Source: Bacillota bacterium (lineage in GTDB: Bacteria; Bacillota; Clostridia; Oscillospirales; Ruminococcaceae). Taken from it: a DNA stretch of 64,000 nt. This document shows, piece after piece, positions 1-7,714 of the stretch (position 1 is the stretch's first letter; every line of letters begins with the position of its first letter). Made by a program: the position numbers and the translations under genes. The stretch is from positions 1-64,000 of the forward strand of contig JAEZCT010000015.1 in NCBI GenBank assembly GCA_023433405.1, written 5' to 3'. Under the pieces are notes generated by a model. It did not search any database. It had not been told where the DNA came from and saw only the letters and a program-made list of their open reading frames with translations.

Positions 1-51
1 CCGGAAGCACCAGGTAGAATTTGCTATAGCCGTTTGCTTATAGCAAATTGT

Positions 52-127
52 GCGGGTTTAGCTCATTTGGTAGAGCGCCACCTTGCCAAGGTGGAGGTAG
101 CGAGTTCGAACCTCGTAACCCGCTCCA
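52..127 (+). tRNA. tRNA-Gly (anticodon GCC)
   Basis: A complete 76-nt cloverleaf with the 3' CCA encoded. The acceptor arm GCGGGTT pairs with AACCCGC, the anticodon loop reads CTTGCCAAG with anticodon GCC, and the T arm carries GTTCGAAC. A perfect 11-bp inverted repeat (18-28 with 39-49) sits immediately upstream. It lacks a T run, so it may be a processing hairpin. Confidence 0.95.
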
Positions 128-131
128 TTTT

Positions 132-206
<75 letters not shown>

Positions 207-211
207 AACTT

Positions 212-252
212 AAAAGAAGGAAGTTGATCGCGTCGGTCGACTTCCTTCTTTT
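212..252 (+). terminator. Rho-independent terminator of the tRNA pair
   Basis: A 13-bp inverted repeat (AAAAGAAGGAAGT with its complement) followed directly by TTTTCTT. It lies 6 nt after tRNA-Cys. Confidence 0.85.
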
Positions 253-473
253 CTTATCGTAAACTAAAGGGCATTGAACCGGTCGGTATAACACTTGAGA
301 CGGTCTGCGCGGCGGCAAATGCCGTCAGTTTCAGGGTATCCACAAACTGCATGCGCCTACTGCTATTCGCCAATACATTAAGTCGGCCAAAGAAAGGTAC
401 AAAGATGTTTGTACTTATGGACATAGCCAGTATTTTTTGTTTGTAGTATCTTAGTATTATGGTATGAGCAATG

Positions 474-525
474 ACGCCGCCCAAACGCTTCGTTTTTCTA
501 TGAAGCGTTTGGGCGGCGTTTTATT
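474..525 (+). terminator. Strong hairpin with T run ahead of gabT
   Basis: A perfect 18-bp stem (474-491 with 502-519) followed by a T-rich stretch, about 40 nt before the gabT start. No gene lies in 253-473 to be terminated. It may therefore end a short leader transcript and act as an attenuator for gabT. I see no other element in 253-473. Confidence 0.7.
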
Positions 526-565
526 TGTATAAAATGAGGTATTCGGGAAAGGAACTGATTGATCC

Positions 566-1912
566 ATGATTAATGAGAAGCTGCCGCAAATCGTAACCGC
601 CTCTATCCCGGGGCCAAAATCTGCGGCTTTGCTGGAACGCAGAAAAGCCGCAGTCGCCCATGGTGTGGGAACAGGCCTTGAGGTCTGCATTGAGGAAGCG
701 AAGGGCGCGCTGATGAAGGATGTGGACGGCAATGTTTTTTTGGATTTTGCCGCCGCCATCGGAGTACAGAATGTAGGACATTGTAATGATGCCGTAGTAA
801 AAGCGGTGCAGGAGCAGACGTCGCGTTACATCCATCCATGCTTTCATGTGGCGATGTACGAGCCGTATATCCGTCTTGCCGACCGTCTGTGCGAGGCGGT
901 TAAGATAACGGGAGATAAGCGCGCCATGTTTGCAAACAGCGGCGCAGAGGCAGTAGAAAATGCGGTAAAGATTGCGCGTAAGTATACAAAGAAAACGGGT
1001 ATTGTCTCGCTCGAATGTGCCTTTCACGGACGCACCTTTATGGCGATGTCGCTTACCAGCAAGGTAAAGCCCTACAAAAACGGCTTTGGCCCTTTTAATA
1101 CCGATACCTATAAAATTCCCAGTCCCTACTACTACCGTAACGGCTATGGCTATGATAGCGCCGTGGATTACGCGCTGGCCTGCGCCGAACGGTTTGCCAC
1201 ACTTTTAAAGGGGGAGTGGTCAAAGGATACCATTGCCGCCGTAATTGCGGAGCCGGTACAGGGAGAGGGCGGCTTTATCGCACCGCCGAAGGAATACTAT
1301 CAGGCGCTTGAAAAAATCTGTCGCGCCAATGATATTCTGCTCATTATTGACGAGGTGCAGGCGGGATTTGGTCGTACAGGCAAGCTGTTTGCCTTTGAGC
1401 ATTACGGCATCGATCCCGACATGGTGGTGCTTTCCAAGTCCATTGCCGCCGGCGTTCCGTTAAGCGGCGTTGTAGGCCGCGCGGAGATTATGGACACACC
1501 CAGCCCCGGCGAAATTGGCGGAACCTACGGCGGCAGCCCCCTAGGATGTGCTGCGGCTCTTGCGGTGCTTGATACCATCGCAGAACAAAACCTCACGCAA
1601 AAGGCGACGGAGATTGGTGACATTCTTTACGACCGTCTTGGAAAAATGCAAAAAACTTACCCCATTATCGGTGACGTGCGCGGGCTTGGGGCAATGGCGG
1701 GTATTGAGTTTGTCAAGGACCCGGTAACCAAGGAGCCGTATCCCGAAATGGTTAAAAAAATTATCACACATTCCCAGACAAAGGGCGTAATCTTTCTTGG
1801 AGCGGGAATCTTTAGCAATGTGCTTCGTTTCTTGCCTCCGCTGGTCATGACTCCCGAGCAGGTGCATTTTGGCATGGATGTGCTGGAAGAAGCCTTGAGG
1901 GCGTCTGTATAG
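566..1912 (+). CDS. gabT: 4-aminobutyrate aminotransferase-like class III aminotransferase
   Basis: A 448-residue, full-length class III pyridoxal-phosphate aminotransferase. Such enzymes move the amino group of an omega-amino acid such as 4-aminobutyrate to 2-oxoglutarate. Visible motifs are SGAEAVENA (cofactor phosphate contact), the IIDEVQAGFGRTG block with the cofactor-contacting Asp, and VLSKSIAAG with the Schiff-base Lys. The start follows AAAGGA at a rather long spacing of about 12 nt. A PucR-type regulator lies 344 bp downstream on the same strand and could control amino-compound catabolism. Family membership is clear. The exact omega-amino substrate (GABA, 5-aminovalerate or another) cannot be fixed from sequence. 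Confidence 0.85.
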   Translation: MINEKLPQIVTASIPGPKSAALLERRKAAVAHGVGTGLEVCIEEAKGALMKDVDGNVFLDFAAAIGVQNVGHCNDAVVKAVQEQTSRYIHPCFHVAMYEPYIRLADRLCEAVKITGDKRAMFANSGAEAVENAVKIARKYTKKTGIVSLECAFHGRTFMAMSLTSKVKPYKNGFGPFNTDTYKIPSPYYYRNGYGYDSAVDYALACAERFATLLKGEWSKDTIAAVIAEPVQGEGGFIAPPKEYYQALEKICRANDILLIIDEVQAGFGRTGKLFAFEHYGIDPDMVVLSKSIAAGVPLSGVVGRAEIMDTPSPGEIGGTYGGSPLGCAAALAVLDTIAEQNLTQKATEIGDILYDRLGKMQKTYPIIGDVRGLGAMAGIEFVKDPVTKEPYPEMVKKIITHSQTKGVIFLGAGIFSNVLRFLPPLVMTPEQVHFGMDVLEEALRASV

Positions 1913-1969
1913 CCTCAAAGTCTGTCGTTACAGAAACCGTGCGGCGCCAATAAATGTATCGTAAATGTA

Positions 1970-1998
1970 TTGACTTTTCTCGCGCAAAAAGCTATAGT
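1970..1998 (+). promoter_or_regulatory. Sigma-A promoter (TTGACT-17-TATAGT)
   Basis: The -35 TTGACT is at 1970-1975 and the -10 TATAGT at 1993-1998, with a 17-nt spacer. Expected transcription start is near 2005. It is followed at once by the hairpins at 2014-2060. Confidence 0.75.
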
Positions 1999-2004
1999 TA
2001 CAAA

Positions 2005-2062
2005 TGGGTAGCAAGTACCCTAAAGAAGAAAGCCACGCGGTTAAATACGCGTGGCTTTTTCA
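2005..2062 (+). ncRNA. Candidate ~55-nt small RNA or attenuated leader
   Basis: Transcription from the promoter at 1970-1998 would meet a small hairpin (GGGTA/TACCC near 2007-2021). It would then meet a strong GC-rich stem (AGCCACGCG/CGCGTGGCT, 2031-2056) ending in TTTTT. The result is a very short, independently terminated RNA about 200 nt ahead of the PucR-type regulator gene. It could be a free small RNA or a transcription attenuator for that gene. No known riboswitch class was recognised. Confidence 0.5.
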
Positions 2063-2256
2063 AACGAAAAACCATCGTTTGGTATGAGCGGCGCGTTATT
2101 ACCCGCAGATGCCTTATGCTTATATGCGAATAAGCTGTATAAAAAACTACGCAAAATGCCTTTGTATATGAGTGCTGCACATAATTTTATAATAACTTTG
2201 GTCTTCTTATCGGAGAAGGGTAGATTACGCCGCGCAGCGGTGAGATAGGGGTAACT

Positions 2257-3492
2257 ATGGCGATGATGTGCGGGGAGGTCATGAGCCTTGCCTCCATGCG
2301 GGATGCTAAGGTGCTGGCGGGGTCGGAAGGGCTAAACCGGCCCTTGCGATGGATTTATGTAGCGGAATGCTTTGCGGATATCACCCAGGTGGCCGACTGG
2401 ATTTTCGGCGGAGAGCTAGTATTTATATCCGGCGTTAACATCAAAGAAAATCCCGACGCACTGACCGAGGTGGTGCGCAGACTGATTGAAAAGAAGGCGG
2501 CAGGGGCGGCGGTGTTTATTGGCCCGTATATCCCTGAGATCTCCAAGGAGGTCTTGGAGATTGCCAATCAGTTCGCATTCCCAATTATAGAGCTTCCGTG
2601 GGAGGCAAAGCTTGTCACCGTCAGCCATGATATCTGCCACGCCATTACGGTTAAGGAGATTGAGGAAAAGACGCTGGATAATCTTTTGGTCAGCATTCTG
2701 TTCGGCGAGCCGGAGCTGGAAGAGCATATTCAGATTCGCGCCGAGTATTACGGCTACCTGCCAAACCGCCCATCCTGCATCTGCATTGCGGATATCGAAG
2801 GGTTTGCACGCTATATTAAGGAGCATGAGGTAACCAAGGAAAACGCCATCGTAGAACTCAAGCTGAATCTCAAACGGCTCATTCAAAACGGACTGGGTCA
2901 CAGGGGCAAAGCGCCCATTGTAATGATGCGCAGCGACTCGGTCATCAGCCTGGTGCAGACGGGAAAGGAAACCCAGCGGGAGTTCTTCTCCGCACTGTTT
3001 GAAGAGGTGCAGGAGGAGATAAAACGCCTTTACCCGGGTATTCGGCTGAATATTGGTGTTGGAGGGCAGTATGACACTCTTGCCTTAATGCGCAAAAGCC
3101 TGGATGAGGCGGAGCTTGCGCTGCGCGCCGGCAAATGCCGCGTTACCAATGAACGCTTTAGCTACTACGATGATATTGGAATATTCTCCATCCTGTTCGA
3201 GGTATCCGACAAACGGGTGCTTGACCGCTATTGCAAAGCCACGCTGGGTGCGGTGCTGGAATATGACCGCCTTAACAACGCGACGCTGCTGCATACCCTG
3301 GAGGTTTATCTTGAGTCGGACGGCAACATGCTTGAAATTTCCGAGAAGCTGTTTATTCACAAGAATACCCTCAAATACCGCATTATCAAGATTGAGGAGA
3401 TCACCGGATTAAGCGTAAAAAGCGTGTCCGACTGCATCCGTCTTGAGCTTGGTTTGATGATTCGCCGTCTGCTCGAGCAGGATAAGCGTTGA
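2257..3492 (+). CDS. PucR family transcriptional regulator
   Basis: A 411-residue protein with the full PucR layout. The N-terminal purine-catabolism-regulator-like domain (about 1-125, VISGVNIKE-type core) is followed by a CdaR/GGDEF-like middle domain (about 170-290) and a C-terminal PucR helix-turn-helix (about 335-400, with FIHKNTLKYRI typical of this domain). Family members activate catabolic genes for purines, sugars or amino acids. The start follows AGGGGT. An alternative start lies three codons downstream. The gabT-like gene upstream is a plausible target by position only. Confidence 0.85.
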   Translation: MAMMCGEVMSLASMRDAKVLAGSEGLNRPLRWIYVAECFADITQVADWIFGGELVFISGVNIKENPDALTEVVRRLIEKKAAGAAVFIGPYIPEISKEVLEIANQFAFPIIELPWEAKLVTVSHDICHAITVKEIEEKTLDNLLVSILFGEPELEEHIQIRAEYYGYLPNRPSCICIADIEGFARYIKEHEVTKENAIVELKLNLKRLIQNGLGHRGKAPIVMMRSDSVISLVQTGKETQREFFSALFEEVQEEIKRLYPGIRLNIGVGGQYDTLALMRKSLDEAELALRAGKCRVTNERFSYYDDIGIFSILFEVSDKRVLDRYCKATLGAVLEYDRLNNATLLHTLEVYLESDGNMLEISEKLFIHKNTLKYRIIKIEEITGLSVKSVSDCIRLELGLMIRRLLEQDKR

Positions 3493-3523
3493 GTTTTTAC
3501 AATAGCGTGTAGGAGGTATTGCC

Positions 3524-3853
3524 ATGGCAATATCGCAAATAGTGTCATCCATAATACTTGCAGTGATTTCGATTTTATTGCTAACCTATTCTTGTTTTGC
3601 CGCAAAAGAAAAAGGACCAATACTATCCAATACTTATCTTTGGGCTACAGCAAAAGAACGGGGAAAAATGAATAAATCGGCCGAATACCACCTTGCTACT
3701 GTAGTATTTGGTTTATTGGGTATAATATTTTTACTGCTAACCATTCACACCTTAACTTCTTGGTCATGGATAAACTACATAGTAGGGATATTAATAGCAA
3801 TTGTAATCATCTATGCAATTATAAATACAATTAAATCTGAAAAAAATAAATAA
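3524..3853 (+). CDS. Small membrane protein, DUF3784-like
   Basis: A 109-residue protein with an N-terminal membrane segment (about 4-26) and two further hydrophobic segments (about 57-76 and 82-102), ending in a charged tail SEKNK. The start is set by AGGAGGT 7 nt upstream. The layout resembles the uncharacterised DUF3784 family, but the match is by eye. The gene is more AT-rich than its neighbours, which may mean it was acquired separately. No function can be given. Confidence 0.6.
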   Translation: MAISQIVSSIILAVISILLLTYSCFAAKEKGPILSNTYLWATAKERGKMNKSAEYHLATVVFGLLGIIFLLLTIHTLTSWSWINYIVGILIAIVIIYAIINTIKSEKNK

Positions 3854-3891
3854 ATTTGTATGTAAACCCGTTAATTAAAACCTGTTTGCAG

Positions 3892-3950
3892 GTACTGCGG
3901 GCCAAAAATGCGCAGCTCAGTTCACCTGCGTCCGTTGTCATGGATTCACT
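3892..3950 (-). pseudogene. Remnant of a pepD-like dipeptidase gene
   Basis: On the minus strand this stretch encodes SMTTDAGELSC followed by AFLARS. It matches the intact dipeptidase at 13570-15012 (SMTTDAGELSC, VFSARS). About 48 of 54 nucleotides agree with 13926-13980. No reading frame extends on either side, so only a fragment remains. The rest of the gap 3854-3981 holds nothing else recognised. Confidence 0.65.
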
Positions 3951-3981
3951 TGCTTAAAAAACCGAAAAGGATGGTCAAAAC

Positions 3982-5019
3982 ATGAAAAAGCTCGCTTTTT
4001 TCGATGCAAAGCCCTACGACAAGCTGTGGTTTGACGCGTTAAAAGAACAGTATGGCTTTAAGATTAAATACTACGAAAGCAAGCTCAATGAGGATACTGT
4101 AAGTGTGGCGGCAGGAAGCGACGCGATTGTGGCGTTTGTCAACGATTCTGTGGATCAGTCCGTCCTAAAATCCTTATCGGAGAATAAAGTCGGTATTGTA
4201 GCGCTTCGCAGCGCGGGCTACAACAATGTTGATTTTAAGGCGGCATACGAGGAAAAAGTGCATGTGGTTAGGGTGCCTGCCTACTCCCCCTATGCGGTGG
4301 CGGAACATGCCATGGCGCTGCTGTTAACCCTTAACCGGCATACCCACCGGGCGTACAATCGCACCAGAGATTACAACTTTAGCCTAAACGGCCTGACGGG
4401 GTTTGATTTATACGGCAAAACAATCGGGGTAATTGGCACAGGGAAGATAGGGCAGGTTTTTATTGACATCTGCAAGGGCTTTGGCATGAAGGTCCTAGCG
4501 TTTGATCCTTATCCCGTTCAAGGGAAGGGGATTGAATACGTTTCACTTTCCGAGCTGTGTTCGCGCGCGGATATCATTTCGCTTCATTGCCCGCTGACCA
4601 AGGATACCAACCACATGATTAACCGGGAAACCCTGGCGCTGATGAAAGAGGGGGTTTACCTTATTAACACCTCTCGCGGCGCACTTATCGACAGTGAGGC
4701 GCTGTTGGAGGCTATAAAAGCAAAGAGGGTAGGGGGTGCGGGCCTTGATGTGTACGAAGAGGAATCGGATTTGTTCTTTGAAGACTTTTCGAACACCATC
4801 ATGCAGGATGATGTTCTAGCGCGGCTGGTCTCAATGCCGAATGTGATCGTCACATCACATCAGGCGTTTTTGACACAGGAGGCGCTAAAAAACATCGCGG
4901 AAACAACACTCCAAAACCTCAAGGCGTATTTTGACGGTGACGCGCTCTCCAATGAGATATGCTACCAATGTGATAAGGAGCCGATGTGTCCGAAAAAGCA
5001 TGACGGTCGCTGCTTTTAA
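3982..5019 (+). CDS. ldhA: D-lactate dehydrogenase (D-2-hydroxyacid dehydrogenase)
   Basis: A 345-residue NAD-dependent enzyme that interconverts pyruvate and D-lactate in fermentation. The Rossmann motif GVIGTGKIGQVF is near 150, the catalytic Arg is in NTSRGALID near 233, the Glu follows in the GAGLDVYEEE block, and the His is in VTSHQAFLT near 293. The first domain has the LdhA-type LRSAGYNNVD. The start follows AAAAGGA. The C-terminus is odd: after the normal end there is a tail with four Cys (C327, C330, C336, C344) and one His, which could bind a metal or form disulfides. It appears to be transcribed alone and ends at the hairpin at 5064-5096. Confidence 0.85.
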   Translation: MKKLAFFDAKPYDKLWFDALKEQYGFKIKYYESKLNEDTVSVAAGSDAIVAFVNDSVDQSVLKSLSENKVGIVALRSAGYNNVDFKAAYEEKVHVVRVPAYSPYAVAEHAMALLLTLNRHTHRAYNRTRDYNFSLNGLTGFDLYGKTIGVIGTGKIGQVFIDICKGFGMKVLAFDPYPVQGKGIEYVSLSELCSRADIISLHCPLTKDTNHMINRETLALMKEGVYLINTSRGALIDSEALLEAIKAKRVGGAGLDVYEEESDLFFEDFSNTIMQDDVLARLVSMPNVIVTSHQAFLTQEALKNIAETTLQNLKAYFDGDALSNEICYQCDKEPMCPKKHDGRCF

Positions 5020-5063
5020 GGCGTTTTTTTGATAAGAGATACAAAAATGATAATAACATAAGT

Positions 5064-5096
5064 AAACAGGCAGGGTATCATACCCCTGCCTGTTTA
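5064..5096. terminator. Bidirectional terminator between ldhA and SGNH hydrolase
   Basis: The stem AAACAGGCAGGG pairs with CCCTGCCTGTTT around a short loop. It separates two convergent genes. Confidence 0.75.
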
Positions 5097-5109
5097 AAGG
5101 TGAAAGCGC

Positions 5110-5823
5110 TTATGCGCTTTGCTGGTTTTCAAAGTGTGCCTTGGCGAGCCGGCATAGCTCCTCGGAGATAAGCCGGTGTCCATTCTCATTGGGATGGATA
5201 CCATCCTCACAGATGAAGGCCCTTTTATAATCCCGCCTGTCTAAAAAGGCGGAGCGCACATCTGCGTACAAAGCGCCCGTCTCAAAAGCAAGCTTAGTGG
5301 CGGCGAGAGAGTACATCTCTTGATAACGATATATCATCTGAACATCGCCAAGAAAATGAAGGATATTTTCGCGGCTTAGACCGTTGCGCGTAATCCAGTT
5401 AAAATAACGCTCTCCGTCAATTGGGGGCAGGGACATTACAACCGGAGTAATTCCGTTTTGCTTTAACGCCAAAAGCATTTCTTTGTAAATGGTCTCAAAT
5501 CTGCGCAGCGGGATATGCGGCTCGTGCGCCGCTTCCGGGGAGGCTGCAACCTTTTCCCAGTCGTAGTCGCAGTCATTTCCGCCGTATTCCAGCAGCACAA
5601 TATCGCATTTCAGCCCTTTTTCCATTGACTTTTGCAGCTGCTGCCAGCCTTTTTCAATGGTACAGCCGAATTTGGAACGGTTGTTTACCACAATATCAAG
5701 GTTTTCCGCCATCAGGCGCGTATCATCCTGCTTCATCGGATAATACCGTCCGTTTTCCTTGTCCAGCAGAATGCCTTTCATAATGGAATCGCCGTAAACC
5801 TGAATCTGCTTGACGAGATTCAT
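5110..5823 (-). CDS. SGNH/GDSL-type hydrolase
   Basis: A 237-residue lipase/esterase-fold protein. Block I is YGDSIMKG with the nucleophile Ser near 13, the Gly/Asn block is YGGNDCDYD near 100, and the catalytic Asp-His pair is in DGIHPNENGH near 209-218. There is no signal peptide, so it is probably cytoplasmic, acting on an ester such as an acylated sugar. The start follows AGAGGGA. A short ATACTAAT repeat end lies upstream at about 5850-5865. The substrate is not predictable. Confidence 0.8.
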   Translation of the reverse strand: MNLVKQIQVYGDSIMKGILLDKENGRYYPMKQDDTRLMAENLDIVVNNRSKFGCTIEKGWQQLQKSMEKGLKCDIVLLEYGGNDCDYDWEKVAASPEAAHEPHIPLRRFETIYKEMLLALKQNGITPVVMSLPPIDGERYFNWITRNGLSRENILHFLGDVQMIYRYQEMYSLAATKLAFETGALYADVRSAFLDRRDYKRAFICEDGIHPNENGHRLISEELCRLAKAHFENQQSA

Positions 5824-5901
5824 AGAAAATTCCCTCTTCCTGTTTGCCGTGTAATACTAATTCTTATTATTTATAATTGTGCGAGAATAGACGCGCAATA
5901 T

Positions 5902-6771
5902 TTAACGCTTGGTGCCCACAAAAAACAGGGCGAGCGTGCCGGGTCCGGAATGTGCGCCAATGACGGGATCCACAAAGTTTATGAGGGTTTCCTTCACATG
6001 CAGCCGCTCCTTGACCTGCTGCGCCACATATTCCGCGTCGTCAATACAATCACCGTGGGTAATAAATACCGTTTGGCTTTCCGGTTCAGTAGCATATTCC
6101 TCCATACGGTCCACAAGGGTATCAAGGGAGGTCTTTCTGCCGCGCACCTTGCCAACCAAAACAAGCCGGCCCTCATCATCCATGTGCATGATAGGCTTTA
6201 CACCCAAAATCGTGCCAAGAACAGCCGCGCCGCCCGAGATTCGTCCGCCACGCTTAAGGAAAAACAGATCATCCACCGTAAACCAGTGGCAAAGGTGCAG
6301 GCGGTTATCCAAAAGCCAGTTATATACCTCGTCAATGGACTTGCCTTCCTCCCGCAGGGTGGACGCATAGTGAACCAACAGACCCTCCCCCAGCGAAGCG
6401 CCAAGGGTATCAACTGCCAGAATTTTGCGGTCAGGATAGGCTTCCTTTAAATCTTCAAGAACCAAAGCGGCAGCCTGATAGGTTCCGCTAAGCGCCGAGG
6501 AAAAGCCGATATACAGGATGTCTTGCCCCTGCTTGAGAAGGTTTTCGAAAATTGGAGTACATACATTGATGTCAATTAATGAGGTAGTAATCTCCTTTTT
6601 CTCGCGCATCATGGTGTAAAATGGCTTTAAATCGGTTTTGACACCCTTTTCGTAGCTGTAATACTCTTTGCCATCCACACGAAAGACCAGAGATAAGATG
6701 TGCAGGCGGTACTTTTCAATCAGTTCATCGGTCAGGTTGCTGGAAGAATCGGTAATAATTTCAAAGCTCAT
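5902..6771 (-). CDS. DegV family fatty-acid-binding protein
   Basis: A 289-residue member of the DegV/FakB fold, which binds a fatty acid. In characterised members (FakB) it presents the fatty acid to a kinase for phosphorylation and entry into phospholipid synthesis. The N-terminal ITDSSSNL motif and GFSSALSGTYQAA (fatty-acid carboxyl contacts) are clear. The start at 6771 is chosen because it follows GGGGT. A longer upstream reading frame would begin inside the promoter at 6824-6852. No FakA kinase is in the window. Confidence 0.85.
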   Translation of the reverse strand: MSFEIITDSSSNLTDELIEKYRLHILSLVFRVDGKEYYSYEKGVKTDLKPFYTMMREKKEITTSLIDINVCTPIFENLLKQGQDILYIGFSSALSGTYQAAALVLEDLKEAYPDRKILAVDTLGASLGEGLLVHYASTLREEGKSIDEVYNWLLDNRLHLCHWFTVDDLFFLKRGGRISGGAAVLGTILGVKPIMHMDDEGRLVLVGKVRGRKTSLDTLVDRMEEYATEPESQTVFITHGDCIDDAEYVAQQVKERLHVKETLINFVDPVIGAHSGPGTLALFFVGTKR

Positions 6772-6823
6772 GGTATACCCCCGTACATGTTGTCTGTTAT
6801 TTTGATATCTAGTTTTCATAACT

Positions 6824-6852
6824 AGAATATCACCTTTCGCAATCGATGTCAA
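6824..6852 (-). promoter_or_regulatory. Sigma-A promoter of the DegV gene (TTGACA-17-TATTCT)
   Basis: On the minus strand the -35 TTGACA is at 6847-6852 and the -10 TATTCT at 6824-6829, with a 17-nt spacer. An imperfect palindrome (6802-6832, arms TGATATCTAGTT and its near complement) covers the -10 and start region and could be an operator. Confidence 0.75.
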
Positions 6853-6868
6853 GCAATTACAAACATAG

Positions 6869-6897
6869 TTGAACTTATATTTTGTTTGTGCTAATAT
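6869..6897 (+). promoter_or_regulatory. Sigma-A promoter of the DUF1836 gene (TTGAAC-17-TAATAT)
   Basis: The -35 TTGAAC is at 6869-6874 and the -10 TAATAT at 6892-6897, with a 17-nt spacer. It is divergent from the DegV promoter, with the two -35 boxes only 16 nt apart. Confidence 0.7.
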
Positions 6898-7011
6898 AAA
6901 ATTGCTTTTGAATAAAAAGTGGGGTTATTGCAGTCTTAATTGCCTGCAAGCGCGATTTATCGCACACATTGTGTTAGCGTGCTGTCGGATACACGCAAGG
7001 AGTGAATAAGG

Positions 7012-7611
7012 GTGGACGATACCATTAAACAAGAGCTCACGGGTTGGACGGACAATATCGTTTCGGTACATCTGCCCCGGTGGGACGAGTTGCCGGAGAT
7101 TGACCTTTACATGGATCAGGTCGTCGTGTTTTCAGAACGCGTTTTCTCCCGTTTTCCCGGTATTTTTTCGGGAAAGCTGATTTCCCCTGCCATTATCAAT
7201 AACTATGTCAAGCTGGGAATAATCGCTCAGCCGGTAAAAAAGAAGTATTCCCGCAGCCATATCGCCTCGCTGATTATGATCTGCATCCTCAAACAGGTGC
7301 TACCCATATCGGCTATCACCGACCTGATTGCTTACCAGCTGGAGACGGATGAAATGGCGGAGGTCTATAACAGTTTTTGTGCGGCGCAGGAAGCAGCCAC
7401 AGCCTCAGCGGTGCAGTCGGCCCGGGCGCGTTTTTTGGATGAGGAACGCAGCAGCCGAAAAATCAGTAGGGATGGTCGGTACGATGAGTCCGTTGGCCTT
7501 GCGCTGGAAATGGCGGTAACCGCGAATTCCAGCAAGATTATCGCGGAGAAGATCATTGCGCTCAAACGAAATCAGGAGCTTGCGCCGGATGCTGAAAAGG
7601 CAGAGGAATAG
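7012..7611 (+). CDS. DUF1836 domain protein, putative DNA-binding
   Basis: A 199-residue protein with the DUF1836 domain over about 25-135, including ISPAIINNYVKLGII and YSRSHIASLIMI. This domain resembles a MerR-type winged helix and is common in Firmicutes, but its role is unknown. The start is GTG, fixed by AAGGAG about 8 nt upstream. It is divergent from the DegV gene and could regulate it. That is inference from position. It ends at the convergent terminator at 7648-7688. Confidence 0.75.
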   Translation: MDDTIKQELTGWTDNIVSVHLPRWDELPEIDLYMDQVVVFSERVFSRFPGIFSGKLISPAIINNYVKLGIIAQPVKKKYSRSHIASLIMICILKQVLPISAITDLIAYQLETDEMAEVYNSFCAAQEAATASAVQSARARFLDEERSSRKISRDGRYDESVGLALEMAVTANSSKIIAEKIIALKRNQELAPDAEKAEE

Positions 7612-7647
7612 AGCTTTAGCAAGCCATATCCCTTTAGTAAACACAAA

Positions 7648-7688
7648 CGCCCTGTTTTAGTATGCCTCAAACATACCAAAACAGGGCG
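7648..7688. terminator. Bidirectional terminator between DUF1836 and YibE/F genes
   Basis: A 17-bp stem with one mismatch (CGCCCTGTTTTAGTATG with its complement) around a 7-nt loop, between convergent genes. Confidence 0.75.
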
Positions 7689-7714
7689 CGCGTTATGAAA
7701 TTTCCAACAGATTA

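Noticed and set aside
1..12. CGGAAGCACCA at the window start could be the 3' end of another tRNA
   Set aside because: Only the last bases are present, so neither the cloverleaf nor the identity can be shown.
254..484. Minus-strand frame with a VIPTGSM segment reminiscent of signal peptidase I
   Set aside because: Only a few residues match, it lacks the rest of the domain, runs into the terminator stem at 474-519 and has no ribosome site.
6772..6852. 27-residue N-terminal extension of DegV
   Set aside because: It overlaps the -10 box and transcription start, so it cannot be in the mRNA from that promoter.
7012..7611. DUF1836 gene as a phage or plasmid regulator
   Set aside because: No phage, integrase or attachment site lies nearby, and the neighbours are ordinary chromosomal genes.
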